This document shows, piece after piece, positions 1-15,551 of a stretch of DNA of 61,473 nucleotides. Numbering within the stretch: position 1 is the stretch's first letter; the number at the start of each line of letters is the position of its first letter. Location: positions 1 to 61,473 of the forward strand of contig JAUHXC010000052.1 in the NCBI GenBank assembly GCA_030427205.1. The letters run 5' to 3'. The stretch is from a bacterium. GTDB lineage: Bacteria; Myxococcota_A; Bradymonadia; UBA7976; UBA1532. A program made the position numbers and the translations under genes. Below the pieces are notes generated by a model, which saw only the letters and a program-made list of their open reading frames with translations, was not told the origin of the DNA and made no database searches.

Positions 1-600
1 CGAATCGGCTGGATGGCGAGGGGTCCCATGAGGAGATCTCCTCATATGGGGTCTGGACGGCGAGCCGTTCTCGGGCAGGTGTGCCCGGAAGCCGCTGGAC
101 GGCGAGGGACGAGCGGGCAGGTGTGCCCCGGCCAGCCCCGAATAGAAGCGCCGGGCGAAGCGCAGCGCGGCGTCGTCGCGGATCGCCGTCGAGGTGGCCA
201 CCACCGGCACCGGGCCGTGGGCGTGGATCGCCTGCACCTGCGGCGCGGTCCCGCAGCCGTTGAGGCAGACCCAGCGCAGGTTCGGCAGCCGCCCGATGCG
301 CTGCGCCATGCCCGCGGCGAGCAGCGGCTGCGGCGCGCCTGCCCGGTCCTCCAGCGTCAGCCCCGCGCCGGTGGCGTGCCCGCCGAAGTGCAGCCCGACG
401 ATGGCGTCGTTGTGGGCGTCGAGCCGATCGAACAGCCGCTCGGGCACGGCGTTGCTCTCGATGACCAGCCGCACGCCGGCGTCGGTCGCCGGGTCGAGCA
501 CGTCTTCGATGATGCGCTTCTCTTCGGGCAGGTCGAGGTAGGCCGCGTCGTGGCCGATCCGGTCGTTGGCGAACACCAGCAGAATGACCGGAGACGGCAC
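1..600 (-). CDS. CHAT-domain (caspase-like) protein, 3' end missing
   Basis: The frame starts at a GTG (600) eight bases after GGGAGG and runs off the left edge after 200 codons. Residues 1-160 look like a CHAT domain, a caspase-fold Cys protease found in bacterial signalling and defence proteins. The expected dyad is present: His75 in LHFGGHATG and Cys116 in CLNGCGTA. After the motif RRFYSGLAG (about residue 156) the family-like sequence stops. The remaining 44 codons lie over the hairpin repeat array and read as low-complexity Pro/Arg/Ser sequence, so the gene is probably interrupted by repeats or misassembled at the contig end. It lies 83 bases downstream of the TSP3 gene on the same strand. 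A GTG at 621 is an alternative start with poorer ribosome-binding spacing. The substrate is unknown. Confidence 0.75.
   Translation of the reverse strand, partial: MPSPVILLVFANDRIGHDAAYLDLPEEKRIIEDVLDPATDAGVRLVIESNAVPERLFDRLDAHNDAIVGLHFGGHATGAGLTLEDRAGAPQPLLAAGMAQRIGRLPNLRWVCLNGCGTAPQVQAIHAHGPVPVVATSTAIRDDAALRFARRFYSGLAGAHLPARPSPSSGFRAHLPENGSPSRPHMRRSPHGTPRHPADS
9..130. repeat. Tandem hairpin repeat array, cut by the window edge
   Basis: Three units begin at 9, 53 and 95. Each opens with CTGGAYGGCGAG and then carries a palindromic segment. In the units at 53 and 95 this is a hairpin with stem GGGCA/TGCCC and loop GGTG (around 73-87 and 115-128). In the unit at 9 it is instead the perfect 18-base palindrome ATGAGGAGATCTCCTCAT (28-45). 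The spacing is 44 then 42 bases, so the repeat is not codon-phased and is a DNA or RNA element rather than a protein repeat. It lies over the distal part of the CHAT reading frame. The array may continue left of the window. Confidence 0.6.
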
Positions 601-683
601 CGCGCGCGTCCTCCCGAACACGGTCGAGGGTGGCGCTCAGTGTGGCGCAGTGTGGGCGAGAACTCCACCCGCGGGGGTCGGCC

Positions 684-6230
<5,547 letters not shown>

Positions 6231-6313
6231 GGGGTCTCCCAGCGGGACGATGGCTGATTTCGGGGTGCGGCCCGCGGCGCGGGCGCTCGGCCGCGGGTGC
6301 GGCGGCCGGGGCC

Positions 6314-6733
6314 TCAGGCGCTCATCGGCCAGGGGCGGATGGCTTCATGGCCCACGTGGCCGGCGCGCACGAGGCGGCCGACGAGCGCGGGCAGCGCGGC
6401 GTAGCTGGCGGTCGACTTGTCGAGCCGGGCCGCGGGGCCGAGGCGATCGAGCTCGGCGTCGAGGCCGGGCAGGTCGAAGGCGGTCTGCACGATGACCGGC
6501 ACCCAGGGGGCGACGGCCTGCACCCGCGCCAAGGCGTGGGAGCCCATGACCTCGGGGAAGAGCAGGTCGGTGATGATCAGGGCGGGGTCGCAATACTCGA
6601 CCGCCCGCGCCAGCCCGTCGAGGCGGTTGATGTGGCGGACCCGGCAGCGCATGCCCGGCACCCGCCGCAGCCGCAGACGGGTCAGCAGCACATCCTGGAT
6701 GTCGGCATCGAGAACGAGCACGTCGACGAACAT
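6314..6733 (-). CDS. Single-domain response regulator (receiver only)
   Basis: The 139-residue protein is a stand-alone receiver domain with no output domain. Key positions are present: an acidic pair near residues 9-11 (LDAD), phospho-acceptor Asp56 in IITDLLFPE, Thr84 in VQTAF, and Lys106 in RLDKST. The ATG at 6733 was chosen because AGGGAGG lies six bases before it. A longer reading from 6751 would place this ribosome-binding site inside the gene. It sits between the TSP3 gene (downstream, 83-base gap) and the divergent FG-GAP lipoprotein. No histidine kinase is adjacent, so the partner is unknown. Such proteins usually act as phosphate shuttles or bind a partner directly. Confidence 0.85.
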   Translation of the reverse strand: MFVDVLVLDADIQDVLLTRLRLRRVPGMRCRVRHINRLDGLARAVEYCDPALIITDLLFPEVMGSHALARVQAVAPWVPVIVQTAFDLPGLDAELDRLGPAARLDKSTASYAALPALVGRLVRAGHVGHEAIRPWPMSA

Positions 6734-6863
6734 GGATCCTCCCTGGTGCATGCCGGAGCGACCGCGCCCCGTGCCCTCCTATCTGCAGAGGGTGTGCCAC
6801 ACCGCCGAGCGCCTTGTTCCGCGGGCTCTGCGCCCGTTCCACCGCGCCGGTCGGGGGGCCTGC

Positions 6864-6879
6864 CCCACGGCCCCGTGGG
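6864..6879. repeat. 16-base inverted repeat in a divergent intergenic region
   Basis: CCCACGG and CCGTGGG are separated by two bases, inside a very GC-rich 274-base region between the divergent response regulator and FG-GAP lipoprotein genes. It could be an operator for either gene or simply a structured leader. Nothing else recognisable lies in the region. Confidence 0.4.
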
Positions 6880-7007
6880 CCGCGCCCCGCAGGTCGCCGG
6901 CCGTCGACGTACGGGCCGGCCTGCGGGACGGGCGCAGGATACACCCGCGGCGCCCGCGCCGTCGCCGCCCGCTTGACTCACAGCCGCCAGGAGCGCTCCG
7001 CTGCACC

Positions 7008-10000
7008 ATGCGCCGAACCGCTCCGCTGCTGCTGCTCGCCCTCGCCTGCGCCTGCGAGGACGGCCGGCCGTCGCGCCCCGAGGCGCAGGGCGGGCGCGAC
7101 GCGGGGTTCGATCTGGCCCCGTGGGCGGCCGAGGCCGCTGTGCCCGGGCCCCCGGTAGACGCCGGCGCGGTGGACGCAGCCGCAGTGGACGCCGCGCCCG
7201 ACGCCCGCCCCGCGCTCCCGATGGATGCGGCGGTCGACGCCGCGGTCGACGCGGCGCGCTGCCCGCCCTTCGCCGGGCCGCCGCCCGCGGGGGACGGGCT
7301 GCCCGACCTGCGGCTGCGGGCGACCCTGCCGCTGGGCGCGCCGCCGGGCGCCGACGGGCTCTGGGCCGGCGAGCTGGACGGCGACGGGGCGCTGCCCGAG
7401 ATCGCGGTGGTGCGCGGCGGCCGCCTGGAGCTGGCCACCGCCGACGGCGTCGAGCGCTGGCGGACCCCCGTGCTCGACCTGCAGCGGATCGTCGGCCCGG
7501 CCGATCTGGACGGCGACGGGCGGCGCGAGCTGGTCGCCGCCGGGCGGCGCTCGGTCTTCGCCTTCGACGGCCTGACCGGCGCCGTGCGCTGGCGGCTGCC
7601 CGAGGCCCCCTTCGCCGGCGAGGCGCCGAGCGGCATTCAGCAGGCGCGGGTGCTCGACCTGGACGGCGACGGCCTGGACGACCTGTACCTCAGCGATACC
7701 GGCTGCGGCGACGAAGGCAGCGGCCGGGGTCTGATCTGGCGCTTCGCCGACGGCTTCGAGCGGCCGCGGGCCAGCGCCATCGACGGGCCGCGGCTCAACG
7801 GGCGCTGCACCCGCTGGCAGACCTTCGCCGACCTCGACGCCGACGGCCGGATCGAGGTGCTGGTGACCGACGGCGACGGGCTCAACGGCTTCGACCTGGA
7901 CGGGCGCCGCGGCTGGTGCGGGCGCCTCGCCGCGCCGCCCAACGGCCCGCTGCCGCACATCGCCGCCGAGGGCGGCTGGTTCGTCTTCCTGCCCGAGGGC
8001 ATCGCCTGGGTGACCGGCGCCGACGACGCGGCCTGCCCCGCCGCGCTGGCGCCCCGCTGGCGGGCCGATCTGCCCGAGCCGTGGGCGCCGGGCAGCGTCA
8101 TTGTCGCTGGAGACGACGGACCGGCGCTGCTGACCAGCCGCTTCGAAGACGGCATCTGGCGGATCCTGCGGGTGGCCGCGGGCGGCGTCGACGCGCTGAT
8201 CGACGACGCGCGCCTGCTGGGCCGGGTCGACGAACGCTTCGCGTTGGCGGCGATGGGCGACGGCCCGACCCCCGGGCGCTTCGGCGCGCTGCAGCTCTTC
8301 GACCTCGATGTGGACCCGCCGCGCGCGGTGTGGCCCCTGCCCCTGCCCCGCGCCCGGCCGATCGCCATACCCGCCGGGCCCGACCGCACCCCCGAGCTCG
8401 CCGGCCTGCTGACGCTGGATGGGCAGCCGGTCGTGATCCGCGCCGCCGCCGAAGACGAGACCGCCGACCGCATCGAGCGGCTGGGCCTGGACGGGGTGAT
8501 CGTGGCCGGATACGCCCTCGACGGCGAGCCGGGCGCGATCGAGCCGCTGGGCGCGGGGCTGGTGGTCGCCGAGGCCGGCGGCGCGATCGCGGCGCTCGAC
8601 GGGCAGCTGCGGCCGCTCTTTGTCGCCGACGACGGGCGGGCCCCGCTGCGGGCGGCGGCCGGCGCGCCGCGGTTGGCGGCGGTCTCCGACGGGGTGCGCG
8701 CGCGGCCGGCGGCGGCGATCGGCGGGGTCGTGGCCCTGCTCGAGCCCGATCGCGAAGACAGCCCGGTGGTCTGGCAGACCGCGATCGGCGCGCCGCGGCG
8801 GGGCGGCTCGCCGCTGCGCACGGTGCCGCGCGCGCCGGGCACCGACGGGCTGCTGGTGCGCGACGCCCGGGCGGGGGACGCGGCGTGGGCGGTGCTCGAC
8901 GGCGAGACGGGGCAGCGGCGCTGGCGCCACCGGCTCGATCCGGCGCTCTTCCGGCCGGTGGGCGAGGCGGTGCCGGTGGGCGGCCCGGACGGCTCGACGC
9001 TGCGTATCGCCCGGGCCGATCTGGTGCTGCAGCCCGATCGCTGGGCGGCCGACGACCCGACGTGCGCCGCGACGCTCTTCGCCGATGGCCCCGAGGCCGA
9101 CCCGACCCGGCCCGCCGCCGAGTGCCCCGGCTTCGCGGTGAAGCCGCGGGTGGTGCGCGGGCTCGACCCGGAGAGCGGCGCGTGCCTCTGGCGCCTCGTC
9201 CTGCGCCCGGCCTGGCCCTGCGGCGGGCCGAGCAATCAGGCGCTGTCGACCGCCGACGGCGACGGCGACGGGCAGCCCGAGCTGTACCTCACCGAGACCA
9301 ACGCCGTACGCCGGATCGACCCGCTGACCGGCCGCCTGCAGGCGACGATCGACCTGGGCTTTCACGCGGCGGGCGCGGTGCGCGGCGGCGGCTGGCTGCG
9401 GGCGTCGGCCGGCGTGCTGCTGCGCCTGGGCGGCAACGGGCCGGTCGAGGCCTTCGACGACGATCTGCAGTCGCTGTGGCAGGCGCCGCACCCCGACGGG
9501 CTGCGGCTGCAGACCTGGATCGGGCGCGACGGGGCCCTCGTCGACGGCGCGCTGTGGATGGCGCCCGCCGCGGCCCATCCGCTCGTCGGCCGGGCGGTCG
9601 CCGACGGCGCCGAGCGCGCCCGCTGGGGGCTGGCCGATGGCGAGGCGACGCGCGCCGCGCCGTTCGAACCGCGGTTCGCCGACATCCGCGGGGTCACCGC
9701 GGTCGCCGACGTGGACGGCGCGGGCGCCGACGGCTTGCTGCTCAACGCCGACGACGGCGTGCTCTACGGGCTGACCGCGGACGGGCTGGCCTGGAGCCGG
9801 CCCCACGACGCGGCCATCGGCGCGCCGCTGCTGGCCACCCTCGCCGCCGATGAGGCGCGCGCCCTGCTGGTGCCCACCGCCGACGGCCGGGTGCTGGTCT
9901 ATGGCGTCCCCGGCCCGCCCGCGCCGCCCGCCGTCTGGGATCTGCCGTGTCCGCCGGCCCCGTCGTGCGACGCCGACGACGACATCGACCGCACCGAGGC

Positions 10001-10583
10001 CCTCGATCGGCTGTGCGCCGCGTGGATCCCGGTCGACGGCGCCGCGGGCTACGAGGTCCGCCCGCTGGGGCCCAACGGCGCCCGCCTCGGCCCGTGGCGC
10101 GCGGTGGACGCGCCGCCGGCGGCCGCGCGCGGCCTGTCGCTGGTGCCCGGGGTGCGCTACGCGGTCGAGGTGCGGGCGGTGAGCGCAGTCGAGGGGCGGC
10201 TGCGGCGCTCGCTGGGGCGCGTCTCGGACGGGGTCGAGGCGGTCAACGATCCGCCGCCGACGGTGGAGCTGGCGGCCCGGCCGACGGCGCTGCTGCCCGC
10301 CGATGGCCCGGTATTGGTCGCGCTGCTGGCGACCGACGACGATCGGCTGGCGGGCTGGCGGCTGGATGTGCTCGACGGCGACGGGCGCACGATCCGCCGA
10401 CTGGCCGGCGGCCCGCTGGCGGCGCCGCGCTTCGAAACCACCGCCCGCTGGAACCTGGAGGACGCCGCCAAGCGCCCGGTGGGCCCGGGGGTGTATCAAA
10501 TCGTCGCAACAGTGATCGATCGGGCGGGCAATACCGCCCGCGCCGCGGCGGCGGTCGAGGTATGCGACCGGGCCTGTCGGTAA
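7008..10583 (+). CDS. Large FG-GAP/VCBS-repeat lipoprotein
   Basis: A 1,191-residue exported protein. The ATG at 7008 is used because it gives a short signal with lipobox (LALAC); the frame is open further upstream but without export features. Residues 30-85 are an Asp/Ala/Pro linker of the kind common behind myxobacterial lipoprotein Cys residues. FG-GAP/VCBS-type calcium loops follow: ELDGDGALPE (about 121), ADLDGDGRREL (165), DLDGDGLDDL (218), ADLDADGRIEV (275), DGDGDGQPEL (750), and a weaker one near 900. PQQ-propeller-like phrases such as VRRIDPLTGRLQA sit between them. Residues 1010-1077 resemble a fibronectin type III domain, and the end (WNLEDAAKRPVGPGVYQI) resembles the FlgD-type Ig-like domain of surface proteins. 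It is probably a beta-propeller lipoprotein on the outer membrane. The ligand is unknown. Confidence 0.75.
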   Translation: MRRTAPLLLLALACACEDGRPSRPEAQGGRDAGFDLAPWAAEAAVPGPPVDAGAVDAAAVDAAPDARPALPMDAAVDAAVDAARCPPFAGPPPAGDGLPDLRLRATLPLGAPPGADGLWAGELDGDGALPEIAVVRGGRLELATADGVERWRTPVLDLQRIVGPADLDGDGRRELVAAGRRSVFAFDGLTGAVRWRLPEAPFAGEAPSGIQQARVLDLDGDGLDDLYLSDTGCGDEGSGRGLIWRFADGFERPRASAIDGPRLNGRCTRWQTFADLDADGRIEVLVTDGDGLNGFDLDGRRGWCGRLAAPPNGPLPHIAAEGGWFVFLPEGIAWVTGADDAACPAALAPRWRADLPEPWAPGSVIVAGDDGPALLTSRFEDGIWRILRVAAGGVDALIDDARLLGRVDERFALAAMGDGPTPGRFGALQLFDLDVDPPRAVWPLPLPRARPIAIPAGPDRTPELAGLLTLDGQPVVIRAAAEDETADRIERLGLDGVIVAGYALDGEPGAIEPLGAGLVVAEAGGAIAALDGQLRPLFVADDGRAPLRAAAGAPRLAAVSDGVRARPAAAIGGVVALLEPDREDSPVVWQTAIGAPRRGGSPLRTVPRAPGTDGLLVRDARAGDAAWAVLDGETGQRRWRHRLDPALFRPVGEAVPVGGPDGSTLRIARADLVLQPDRWAADDPTCAATLFADGPEADPTRPAAECPGFAVKPRVVRGLDPESGACLWRLVLRPAWPCGGPSNQALSTADGDGDGQPELYLTETNAVRRIDPLTGRLQATIDLGFHAAGAVRGGGWLRASAGVLLRLGGNGPVEAFDDDLQSLWQAPHPDGLRLQTWIGRDGALVDGALWMAPAAAHPLVGRAVADGAERARWGLADGEATRAAPFEPRFADIRGVTAVADVDGAGADGLLLNADDGVLYGLTADGLAWSRPHDAAIGAPLLATLAADEARALLVPTADGRVLVYGVPGPPAPPAVWDLPCPPAPSCDADDDIDRTEALDRLCAAWIPVDGAAGYEVRPLGPNGARLGPWRAVDAPPAAARGLSLVPGVRYAVEVRAVSAVEGRLRRSLGRVSDGVEAVNDPPPTVELAARPTALLPADGPVLVALLATDDDRLAGWRLDVLDGDGRTIRRLAGGPLAAPRFETTARWNLEDAAKRPVGPGVYQIVATVIDRAGNTARAAAAVEVCDRACR

Positions 10584-10686
10584 CGCTTGCCGCGGCAGAT
10601 CCGTCGGGGGCGGGGTCTCTGGGTGACATTTTGCCGCGGTCGGGCCCCCGGATCGCGGGTCTCGGCGTTGGCACGTCGGATGCTAG

Positions 10687-10770
10687 GCAGGCGGGCGGTA
10701 CCGCGTCGCCGGGGCGGATCCATTCCTGTTCCCCAACCCACCGCCCCGGCGACGTCTCCTTCCCGCCTGC
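10687..10770. terminator. Nested inverted repeats between convergent genes (possible bidirectional terminator)
   Basis: CGTCGCCGGGGCGG (10704-10717) is perfectly complementary to CCGCCCCGGCGACG (10741-10754), giving a 14-bp stem around a 23-base loop. An outer perfect pair, GCAGGCGGG (10687-10695) and CCCGCCTGC (10762-10770), extends the structure. It lies between the convergent FG-GAP lipoprotein and aconitase genes. There is no T-tract on either strand, so intrinsic termination is not assured. An mRNA-stabilising hairpin or a REP-like element are alternatives. Confidence 0.5.
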
Positions 10771-10800
10771 GACAGCCCGACGAGAAGAGCGCCAGACGGC

Positions 10801-13503
<2,703 letters not shown>

Positions 13504-13564
13504 GGGCGTGGTCTCCTCAAGCCGACGATGGGGTGGGGGTGCCGCAGAAGCACCAGTCGCGGGA

Positions 13565-13593
13565 AAGCTACGCCGCGGCAATCGAAAACTCAA
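13565..13593 (-). promoter_or_regulatory. Candidate sigma-70-type promoter for acnA
   Basis: On the minus strand TTGAGT (13593-13588), a 17-base spacer and TAGCTT (13570-13565) lie about 60 bases before the acnA start. This is four of six and three of six matches to the consensus at ideal spacing. It is in the local AT-richest part of the divergent region. Confidence 0.35.
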
Positions 13594-13641
13594 ACGGTTT
13601 GCCCCATGATGAGGCCCCTGACACCACCCCGGGGAGGCCCC

Positions 13642-14454
13642 GTGACCACGCGCTATCTCGATCGCCTGCCGCCGCTGCACATCGCGCACCGCGGCGGGGC
13701 CCTGCTCTACCCGGAGAATACGCTGCACGCCTTCCAGGCGGCGGTGGACGTACACCGGACCGACGCCATCGAGACCGACGTGCACCTCAGCGCCGACGGG
13801 GTGGTGGTGGTCTTCCACGACGACACCCTCGAGCGCTGCACCGACGCCGATGGGCCGGTGGCCGCGCGCACCGCCGCCGCGCTGGCCCGGCTCGACGCCG
13901 GCCATCGCTTCACGCCCGACGGCGGCGAGAGCTTCCCCTTCCGCGGCAAGGGCATCGGCGTGCCGACCCTGGCCGAGACCCTGGCGAGCTGGCCCGATCT
14001 GCCGTTCAACATCGAGCTCAAGAGCCGCGATCCGAAGCTGATCGAGGCCTTCGTGAAGACCGTACGCGCTGCGGGCGCGGCGAAGCGCATCTGCTGCGGC
14101 AGCGAGAACGACGACGTCGGCGCGGCCCTGGCCGAGGCGCTGCCCGAGGCGACGCACTTCTACCCCACGGGGCCGGGCAGCGTATTCATCCTGACCGCCC
14201 TGCAGGGCGGCACGCCGCCGATCGACGCGCGCTATACCGTGCTCGACATGCCCGCCGAGTACGGCGGCATGCCGCTGATCGTGCCCCGGCTCATCGAGGC
14301 CGCCGCCGCCGCGGGCCGCTTCGTCAACGTCTGGACCATCGACGAGACCGCCGAGATGCACCGGCTGCTCGACGCGGGGGTCGGCGGCGTCATGACCGAC
14401 CGCCCCGACCGGCTGCGGGCGGTGCTCGACGCCCGCGCCGGGGCGAAGCCGTGA
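13642..14454 (+). CDS. Glycerophosphodiester phosphodiesterase
   Basis: A 270-residue cytoplasmic-type GDPD without signal peptide. It hydrolyses glycerophosphodiesters from phospholipid turnover to glycerol-3-phosphate and an alcohol. The TIM-barrel motifs are in order: HRGGALLYPENT (about 19), ETDVHLSADGVVVVFHDDTL (about 41-60), NIELKS (about 125) and VNVWTIDE near the C-terminus. The GTG at 13642 follows GGGGAGG. ATGs at 13605/13608 are possible but have no ribosome-binding site. The stop overlaps the start of the deacetylase-like gene by four bases (GTGA), implying translational coupling. Confidence 0.92.
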   Translation: MTTRYLDRLPPLHIAHRGGALLYPENTLHAFQAAVDVHRTDAIETDVHLSADGVVVVFHDDTLERCTDADGPVAARTAAALARLDAGHRFTPDGGESFPFRGKGIGVPTLAETLASWPDLPFNIELKSRDPKLIEAFVKTVRAAGAAKRICCGSENDDVGAALAEALPEATHFYPTGPGSVFILTALQGGTPPIDARYTVLDMPAEYGGMPLIVPRLIEAAAAAGRFVNVWTIDETAEMHRLLDAGVGGVMTDRPDRLRAVLDARAGAKP

Positions 14455-15464
14455 AGCCGCTGGTCATCGGTCACCCGGCGATGCTCGACCACCGACCCGG
14501 CTCGGGGCACCCCGAGCGGTCGGATCGGCTGCGCGCGGTCGAGGCGGCCCTGCGCGACGCGCCGGTCGAGCGCCGCGCCGCGAAGCCCGCCGAGCGCGCC
14601 GCCATCGAGCGCATCCACCCGGCGGCCTTCGTCGACGGCATCCTCGCCCTCGACGGCGAGAGCGCGCAGATCGACCGCGACACCGCCACCAGCCCCGGCA
14701 GCGTCGCCGCCGCGCTGCTCGCCGCCGGATCGGGTATACAGCTCGTCGACGCGCTGCTCGACGGCGAGGCGCAGACCGGCTTCGCGATCGTGCGCCCGCC
14801 GGGGCACCACGCCGAGCCCGGGCGGGCGATGGGCTTCTGCCTGTTCAACAATATCGCCGTCGCCGCGGCCCACGCCCTCGCCCGGCCCGAGGTCGAGCGG
14901 GTGCTGATCGTCGACTGGGACGTGCACCACGGCAACGGCACCCAGGCGGCGTTCTACGGGCGGGACGACGTCTTCGTCTTCAGCAGCCACCAGTGGCCCA
15001 ACTACCCGGGCACCGGCGCCCTGCACGAGACGGGCGCCGGCGCGGGCCGCGGCTACACCCTCAACGCGCCGCTGCCGCCGGGGCTCGGCGACGGGGTCTA
15101 CGCCCGGCTCTTCGCCGACGTGCTGCGCCCCGTCGCGGCCCGCTTCGACCCCGATCTGGTGCTGGTCTCGGCCGGCTTCGACGCCCATCGGGCCGATCCG
15201 CTGGCCCAGATGCAGGTGAGCGCCGAGGGCTTCGCGGCGATCTGCGCCGAGGTGCAGGCGATCGCCGACGCGCACGCCGGGGGCCGCGTGGGGCTCCTGC
15301 TCGAAGGCGGCTACGATCTGGTCGGCCTCGCCCGCAGCGCCCGGGCCTGCGTCGACGTGCTCGGCGGCGCCACCGCGCCGGTGATCGCCGGCCCCGACCG
15401 CCACGCGGCCGATGCGATCCGAGCCGTCGAAACGGTCGCGAAGCGCTGCGCGCTGCCCGCGTAG
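14451..15464 (+). CDS. Histone deacetylase family (acetylpolyamine/acetoin-type) amidohydrolase
   Basis: A 337-residue arginase/deacetylase-fold zinc enzyme of the bacterial HDAC-like family, whose members remove acetyl groups from polyamines, lysines or other amines. Motifs are intact: tandem His in RPPGHHAEPGRAMGF (about 118), zinc ligands in DWDVHHGNGT (about 155), SAGFDAHRADPL (about 240), and a C-terminal LEGGYD. The GTG start (14451) overlaps the GDPD stop codon. The substrate cannot be read from the sequence. The coupling to a phosphodiesterase suggests co-expression but not a shared pathway. Confidence 0.9.
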   Translation: MKPLVIGHPAMLDHRPGSGHPERSDRLRAVEAALRDAPVERRAAKPAERAAIERIHPAAFVDGILALDGESAQIDRDTATSPGSVAAALLAAGSGIQLVDALLDGEAQTGFAIVRPPGHHAEPGRAMGFCLFNNIAVAAAHALARPEVERVLIVDWDVHHGNGTQAAFYGRDDVFVFSSHQWPNYPGTGALHETGAGAGRGYTLNAPLPPGLGDGVYARLFADVLRPVAARFDPDLVLVSAGFDAHRADPLAQMQVSAEGFAAICAEVQAIADAHAGGRVGLLLEGGYDLVGLARSARACVDVLGGATAPVIAGPDRHAADAIRAVETVAKRCALPA

Positions 15465-15478
15465 AAGCCCGCATCCGG

Positions 15479-15507
15479 TTGAGATCGAGCGGTTCGCCGG
15501 ATAAGAT
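15479..15507 (+). promoter_or_regulatory. Strong candidate promoter for the flagellin gene
   Basis: TTGAGA (15479-15484), a 17-base spacer and TAAGAT (15502-15507) match the sigma-70 boxes at five of six and four of six positions. The sequence GCCGGATAA overlapping the -10 also loosely resembles a sigma-28 -10 (GCCGATAA) with one extra base, so flagellar control is not excluded. A small CCAG/CTGG hairpin lies between this and the ribosome-binding site. Confidence 0.55.
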
Positions 15508-15551
15508 GTCGGGGTTGTTCCAGCGGGTCACTGGAGCACGAGGAGTCCCCG

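Noticed and set aside
9..130. Window-edge repeats as a CRISPR array
   Set aside because: Only a 12-base flank is constant, the intervening sequences are self-complementary hairpins, two of them identical, and no cas gene is nearby.
6978..10499. Minus-strand open frame of over 1,100 codons across the FG-GAP lipoprotein gene
   Set aside because: GC-rich codon bias keeps the antisense frame open. Its translation is Arg/Gly/Pro-rich without domains, while the plus-strand frame has calcium-loop motifs and a lipobox.
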